Source of the DNA: Siphonodentalium dalli | Taxonomy: Eukaryota; Mollusca; Scaphopoda; Gadilida; Siphonodentaliidae | NCBI GenBank assembly: GCA_032622095.1 | Contig: CP136066.1 | Coordinates: 152,038,224-152,102,223 of the forward strand | Length of the DNA stretch: 64,000 bases | Direction of reading: 5' to 3' | Shown: in pieces, positions 58,621 to 64,000 of the stretch | Layout of the letters: every line of letters begins with the position of its first letter | Numbering within the stretch: the stretch's first letter is position 1 | Translations under genes and position numbers: made by a program | Notes under the pieces: model-generated | Database searches by the model: none | Seen by the model: the letters and a program-made list of their open reading frames with translations, nothing else | What the model was told of the DNA's origin: nothing

Positions 58621-59178
58621 TACACTATTCCTAATACGGAAGTAATAAAGAGCGTTTCTCTCAATGATATATAAAAATAATCACAAATAGCGGGATATGC
58701 TATGATTTTGGGAAGCGTAACCCTCAGAGATATATATATAGTTTATAGATCGGTATTTCATGTATTTATCGACATCTCGATGGTTCAATATTGTCAACAA
58801 TATGATATACCTGTAATAGGGCCTATTACAATTTCTCATATATCTTGGACTCGGCTTATAATTAGTCAGTCATTAAGACGTCCCTTCCACGCCGCGTAAA
58901 CTTGTCGCGTAGCAAATTGTATGCGTCTTTTGTGGCGACGGCGTTTTCTCATGAGTATCTTTCCGTTGAATTCGGCGTTTTTTGTTAGTCGCGTATTTGA
59001 GTTTAACATCCCGTTATAACAGTCCATAGATTAAAAAAAATGGCAATGAATTCAGAGACTCAAAGGAAAACATAAATTCTTACTCAGACTGTAGTATGCC
59101 ATTGAAAGATAGGCCATAAAGAGCGTTCAGTTACTGTATTGTTTTTTAAAAATAATTTTGTAATAATAAAGAGCGTTT
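58605..59178 (+). repeat. Two pairs of AAAGAGCGTTY words
   Basis: Copies are at 58605-58615 and 58647-58657 (42 bp apart, as at 5645 and 5687) and at 59118-59127 and 59168-59178. The first pair shares a CCTAATACGGAA spacer resembling CCTGATATGGAA in the 5.6-kb copy. Most copies are preceded by AAT or AT, so the text is often AATAAAGAGCGTTT, which includes a polyadenylation hexamer. Confidence 0.75.
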
Positions 59179-59237
59179 GGTGTCTGTGTCTGTGTATTAT
59201 AAGTTAAAATAAGAGTTGTTTTCGGATACTGTGTCGT

Positions 59238-59307
59238 ATGAGGCGAAGTGAGATTAATAACCAGGGAGGCGCTAACCGAGCCCGATATTAATCTCGCTGA
59301 GGCTCAT
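59238..59307. repeat. 22-bp-arm inverted repeat
   Basis: ATGAGGCGAAGTGAGATTAATA (arm 59238-59259) pairs with the arm at 59286-59307 with few mismatches, leaving a 26-nt loop. Possibly a small foldback element. Confidence 0.6.
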
Positions 59308-59504
59308 GTGTCACCGTTGTCGGCAACAACGAGTCCTGTAACGATTTCATCATGCTTTCCAGGTGAGAATTTTAATTGTACGAAATTCAGTAATCTAGTA
59401 AGTTAAATGTGTCGTCTATGGTCAGTAACTTATGTAACGTCGTGCAGTGACGCGTCATATAAGTGATGGGAGGTGAATATTTTTTTCAATTTTATTCCTC
59501 TTGG

Positions 59505-60440
59505 TGTATGTCATTTTGAAGTGAATTTTATTCCGAACATAAATCTGGAAATATATATTTTTTTTTCGATACCTCAAATATTGCCAAAGCTATGATCAAT
59601 TGAATTTTTCAAAAATGGAGGTTTTTCTGCCAGACCTCGACTAAATTACTGCAGGGGTAGAGGAAATATTAGTATAGAAGCTTGGATACATCACATTGAA
59701 TCAATCCTATCATATCATATGTCATTTTGAAGAAGATTTCATGCAGAATATAAACCTGAGAAGATTTCTACGATTGTCAAATTACAATAGTTACGATTGA
59801 TTGAATTTTCTCAAACAAGCGATTTGTCACCAACTCCTCGATATGGCACTGCTGGGGTAGGGGAATATACTGTAGAGGCCACAATTGTATCCATATTAAA
59901 GCAATTATTTTGTATTATATGGCTTTTTTTTTCGAAGGGAATTTCATGCTGAATATAAATATCAACAGCTTTTTATGATTGTTCTCATATTAAAGAAGTT
60001 GTGATCATCTGATTTGTTTTAAAACCTGTGATTTTTCTGTGGGCCTCTGTGGATTACTTTCTGGGTAGGGGAAGTATTAGTATAGAGGCCTGGTGCACCA
60101 AATTAAATATCTCCTATCATATCATCATGTCATTTTAAAGGAAATGTCATGCTCAATATAACAGTGAAGAGATATTTATGACCCCTCCCATATTAAAATA
60201 GTTATTATCGATTAAATTTTTCCGAAAAACATATTTTCACTGGCCAATTTATAATCCGAACTGCTGGGGTAGGGGAAATATACTTTTCAGACCATGATTG
60301 TACTGAAATGGATCAACCGTATTGTGTTATATATCATTTTTTTAGCGAATTTCATGCTGAATATAAATTAGACCACATTATTATGATAGTTTCCATATTA
60401 AAGAAGTTATAATCAGTTGAAGATTCCAGAGATAGCATTT
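59505..60440 (+). repeat. Tandem repeat of about 204 bp, 4-5 copies
   Basis: Anchors ATTTCATGCTGAATATAAA (about 59524 diverged, 59737, 59941, 60144, 60349) and GGGGTAGGGGAAATATTAG (about 59654, 59854, 60061, 60265) recur about every 200-213 bp. It is non-coding. Confidence 0.85.
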
Positions 60441-60739
60441 TGCCATTTTTATATTATTAAAGCTTGGATTTTTGTCAGAACATGCTAGTGCAACTCTAAA
60501 TTGAATTTCGTATGGACGACTGTGTAGCTCTCATCATTTGGAACATTTATCGGACCTATCCAGACATATAACAATAATTTGTGTAATGTGTATTTAAAAT
60601 AATTAGCATGTCATTCAATGTGTCATTTGCTAAATTGTATTCATAACTTACAAACTGGAACTCAACCAAGGTCAACATCTTAATCACTATTGTAAATGCC
60701 ACATAAGAAATTTGAGGAACAGAGAGCACCATATCAATT

Positions 60740-60891
60740 TTAACCCTTTCAGTGCCAAGTCCGATTTTTGTATAAACCCATATTTCCTTGATCATTTCCA
60801 TCAATGTATCACATAATTATCAATAAATTTGAAAAATGATCAAGGAAATATGGGTTGATACAAAAATCGCACTTGGCACTGAAAGGGTTAA
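60740..60891. mobile_element. piggyBac-like mini-MITE (about 144 bp plus TTAA)
   Basis: TTAACCCTTTCAGTGCCAAG at 60740 is inverted at the right end (to 60891). Arms of nearly 60 bp match almost perfectly, with a 34-nt centre. TTAA at both outer ends and termini starting CCCTTT fit piggyBac-derived MITEs. Confidence 0.85.
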
Positions 60892-61088
60892 AGCCTGGGA
60901 GTCTACATCATAATTGATATGAAATGTCAAAGTAAATCGTCATGTTCTTATCAAGATATATTTAGCCCCAAATTATTAAAATTTGAGTATACTAGTTCAT
61001 TTTACAGAACAAAATGTACATTTGTGTGTCACACTCGCCCACTCAGCCATAATGTGTTTTATATTAAAAATAGAACAACATGATTTAA

Positions 61089-61445
61089 TTTGGGCAGAAC
61101 TTCCCTTAAGAGGCGCCGGCCTGATCATTCACCACACCCGTAATCCCAGTGAAATTAAAATTTTGGGCAGTACTTCGCTTAGAGGCGCCAGACAGATTGG
61201 TCACCCCACCCGTAATCCCAGTGAAATTGAAAATTTGGTCAGAACTTCCATTAGAGGCGCCGGCCAGATTGGTCACCCCACCCGTAATCGCAGTGAAATT
61301 TTAAATTTGGGCAGAACTTCCCTTAGAGGCGCTGGCCAGATCGGTCACTCCCACCCGTAATCCGAGTGAAATAGAACATTTAGGCAAAACTTTCCCTTGA
61401 GGCACTTGCCAGATTAATCACGTCACCCGTAATCTCAGTGAATGT
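61089..61445 (+). repeat. 72-bp tandem repeat that stays open in one frame
   Basis: Five units (about 61095, 61168, 61239, 61311, 61383) read GGGCAGAACTTCCCTTAGAG, GCGCCGGCCAGATTGGTCAC and CCCACCCGTAATCCCAGTGA. Units are 72 bp, or 24 codons, and lie in a 125-codon frame (60983-61360) encoding repeats like TSLRGAGQIGHPTRNPSEI. The frame breaks in the fifth unit. It may be a plain minisatellite or a fragment of a repetitive protein. Confidence 0.75.
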
Positions 61446-62880
61446 GAAAATTTTATCAGCAGAATTAATCTGAGACAATCTGGATTGTGAATGTGCACCA
61501 ACGCTCACAATGACATGTTAGTTCCAGTGTTAACAGTAATAACACCACCATATAAATTATAACTGTATCAGTGTAGTTTCCAGTAATTATTTGGGGACAC
61601 CTGTTTATATGCCAAAGTCGTATCCGAAGGCCGCAGCCCTAAGTTGGGGAGGGTATGGGGTGGCCTCCCCCCTTGAACTACATGTACATACTGCCATAAA
61701 ATGACAATTTATTGCTTTATTTGATGATTTAGTGTTAGTTGTGTTTGTTTTCTAGTAATAATGGTCAAAAAAACAATTATCTGAGGAATTTTTCTTCTTT
61801 CTAACTGTTTTTTGGGCGCCTGGAGTTTGGGCGCCCATACCTGTTACAGGTACCAAATCTGGCCTGGAAATTACCCTGAACTGTATACCACTTAACTTAC
61901 TACTATATTAACATCCAGTAGCAGTACTACATGCAGTCTGCATACACTGACACAGTTATTACAGTCTATCAAGTTGCAAGCAAATTCACCAAATAAAAAA
62001 CAACTTGATTCACCCATTGCGTTGTTTAGAAAATAACAGAGAAACAGAAACGCACACAGCGTAAAAAAAAAAACAAGAAAAACATTTAAGTACGACGCAT
62101 TCCATCGAAAGCAAAGCGTGACGTTACACGTGTTTTTGTTGATAAAACTGCGACTGGTTGTTGATCAACAAGAAGAATATCTCAGGTGCCCAGCAATGCG
62201 CAGACTATCGTTTGGTATTGTTTCAAAGGCAACTACTTGGGCAACAATTCAAACCAAAAATATCTATTTAGTCTTACGTATAGGCTCTGTTTTACGTATT
62301 TTGGCGCGCTCAGTTTTAACCTTTACCTGCTATGATTTGTCAATGCAATCGGACAATTATGTAAATTAGAATACTATTTTTACAATACATCTTAATTTGC
62401 ATCTGACCTAATTTTAGGCTCACAATTCCTCCAATTAGGTCAGTTATAACCAATCAGAGATCGGTGACCCATCAGAGGTCAACAGAGGGAGTAAATTGGA
62501 AAGGCGTTATTTAACGTAAACAATAGGACCGTGACATCTGTTTGTCAGCTGATATCGCTGCCGAGCCCAAATCAATTTAAGACAAATTTATATCGCCAAT
62601 GTCCGATTTATCAAAAATATATCCAGTGACTGTGTGAGTCAGTGAACAAGTCAGGTGAAAGTGTAGTCCTGACGTTTATAATCAGCAAAGCTCTATATTT
62701 GAGAGCGTTTAGCTGTTTGAATAGTTCCACCAACTATTGAAAGTGAGTAGGTTTTGCAATAACACCAACACTTTACACTCAAACACAAGTTAGCTAACTG
62801 AAGCTATGTTTTAAACTTATCCAATTTTGCCGAGAAATCTTAACAAAATATCAATTTACTTTCCCATTAACTTCACTTGA
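61446..62880. other. Gene-free stretch
   Basis: Only short frames, such as 83 codons at 62118-62369, without domains. No repeat family or RNA gene recognised. Confidence 0.4.
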
Positions 62881-62906
62881 CAGACGATGCTTCGCCCTGA
62901 TCAGCA

Positions 62907-63095
62907 ATGGCGGACGAAGGCACACTTGTAGTCAACGTGACTGCTATTCTAGTCTTTTTATATCCGAGTTATATGGGTAGAACGGATACTTCCTTCGGAA
63001 AAAAACAGCTAGATAATCTCCACAAAAGCACACCATACGTCATATCTATACCCATTCTTATGATTTTAATTACACAGATCGAACCCAGTTCTTAA
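62907..63095 (+). CDS. Weak candidate small ORF
   Basis: The 62-codon frame begins ATGGCGG (good Kozak context) in a locally GC-richer patch, with a hydrophobic N-terminal half (LVVNVTAILVFLYPSYM). No family recognised. It could be a first exon or chance. Confidence 0.2.
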   Translation: MADEGTLVVNVTAILVFLYPSYMGRTDTSFGKKQLDNLHKSTPYVISIPILMILITQIEPSS

Positions 63096-63389
63096 ACGGA
63101 CATTGCTCATTCGAGCTTCGAACTTTTGTCTACGTATGTTGGGAGGTTTCAGATAGGTTGAAAAATACACGAACTATTATCAAAGACATATTGTTCGGTA
63201 ACTGGTAAGTTAGTATTCAGACACCATGACAACTGGGAGAATGTAGCATTCTACATAGCTGTATTTGTGCGTGTGTATGAATTTTAAATATTAGACTTTT
63301 CGCGTCTTTACTCAGACGTATACTGTGGTGTCAGCTTGGAATTTAAAATACCATTTAAGATTGTTGCTCCCCCACATGAATTACACACG

Positions 63390-64000
63390 GACGAAGTAGG
63401 TGGCCAGGTTATGAAACGAAAAATAAGCCTTGGGATGAGTACGTCAGGAGAGTTGAAGCACGTTCATCGGAGCTGGAATCCACACTTGAAGTGGTTGAGA
63501 AAGCTCCGTCTGAGACAGGTGTCGATAACCTATCAGATTATCTGGGTAGAATACTTACAGTTTAGACCGCTAACATTTTTGGCTCATACAACATTAACCA
63601 TAAACCGCGACGTATGAACACACTGAAAAGTAATAAGAAGTGGGTTGACTCCGTACCGTCTAATGCGGAAGGCATTCATCAGATCCCAAAAAAGTACTAT
63701 GTTTGCAAATCTTCATATTAGAAGTAAGCTGAGAAATTCCAGTAAGGCATATAAACGAATTATGGATACAACACGAGCTGCGATGCTAGAAAAGTGCAAC
63801 CAAGAATTGAGGGAAATTCCGAAAAAGTCACCTGATTGTTTCTGGAAAACTTAAAAACAATTCACATGTAACAACAATTTTCCTTGGAAGTTATTGTGTC
63901 ATTTAAAACGCTGAATGAGACAGACAGTGATTCTAATATATCAGCCTTAATAGAAAGTATGTACCGGTATGTCCTCAACAGTTTCGAAGATGTCTAAATT
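63390..64000 (+). pseudogene. LINE ORF2 fragment at the window edge
   Basis: One frame gives WDEYVRRVEARSSELESTLE (about 63432), and a later frame gives RSKLRNSSKAYKRI, LEKCNQELREIPKKSPDCFW (about 63725-63850). This is the linker between endonuclease and reverse transcriptase in LINE ORF2 proteins; compare KSYWDIIGKLK at 11.7 kb. Several frameshifts and stops separate the pieces. The RT itself would lie beyond the window. Confidence 0.5.

Overview
The window looks like nuclear DNA from an invertebrate animal. It is AT-rich and repeat-dense, holds relics of LINE, Harbinger-like, piggyBac-like and Mutator-like elements, and carries a virus-derived Polinton/Maverick-type element. The mix of repeats would suit a mollusc such as a bivalve, but that is an impression and not a proof. 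I recognise no intact host gene; almost everything that can be identified is mobile or derived from mobile DNA.

The main find is a complete-looking 12.5 kb element at 44710-57208. It is flanked by a perfect 6-bp target duplication (CTTATG at 44704-44709 and 57209-57214). It is bounded by terminal inverted repeats of about 555 bp that begin AGTAGTGTAT and contain about six 32-bp tandem units. Its right half (50193-56568) is a dense block of ten plus-strand genes: A32-type packaging ATPase, small basic GG protein, conserved 207-aa protein, chromodomain integrase, small membrane protein, TLPSN-type protein, a glycine-rich/basic protein broken by a frameshift, a capsid-like protein of the F54H12.2 type, an adenain-like cysteine protease and a zinc-knuckle protein. 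The usual protein-primed DNA polymerase B is not there. The 4.9 kb left arm, where it would be expected, holds only AT-rich DNA, iteron-like repeats, a decayed extra copy of the terminal repeat and one short antisense ORF. The genes fit together as integration (integrase), virion assembly (ATPase, capsid, protease, candidate minor proteins) and unknown accessory roles, while replication would have to be supplied from elsewhere.

Region by region: 1-4.2 kb is non-coding with a recurring 14-mer (GTAACGTCAGTCAC) and hairpins. 4.2-6.5 kb is a broken Mutator-like transposase interrupted by a dispersed repeat that also occurs inside the left arm of the Polinton-like element. 8.25-8.8 kb is a MITE. 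8.9-12.3 kb is a minus-strand LINE relic, itself split by a Harbinger-like MITE with TAA duplications. 12.6-34.1 kb is a long array of composite duplicated segments that includes three truncated TatD-type nuclease pseudogenes sharing the same internal loss, with a 170-bp tandem repeat and a 40-bp minisatellite inside or between the blocks. 34-44.7 kb is repeat DNA: duplicated blocks, a 1.7 kb MITE with a nested copy, a degenerate satellite and a piggyBac-like MITE. 57.2-64 kb has further tandem repeats, a second piggyBac-like MITE, a 72-bp repeat that stays open in one frame, and a plus-strand LINE fragment at the right edge.

An exact 11-mer, AAAGAGCGTTT, usually in pairs about 33-50 bp apart, recurs at 5.6, 47.6, 49.2, 50.2, 58.6 and 59.1 kb, inside and outside the virus-like element. 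I cannot assign it to a known feature. All family assignments were made by reading motifs, without database searches.
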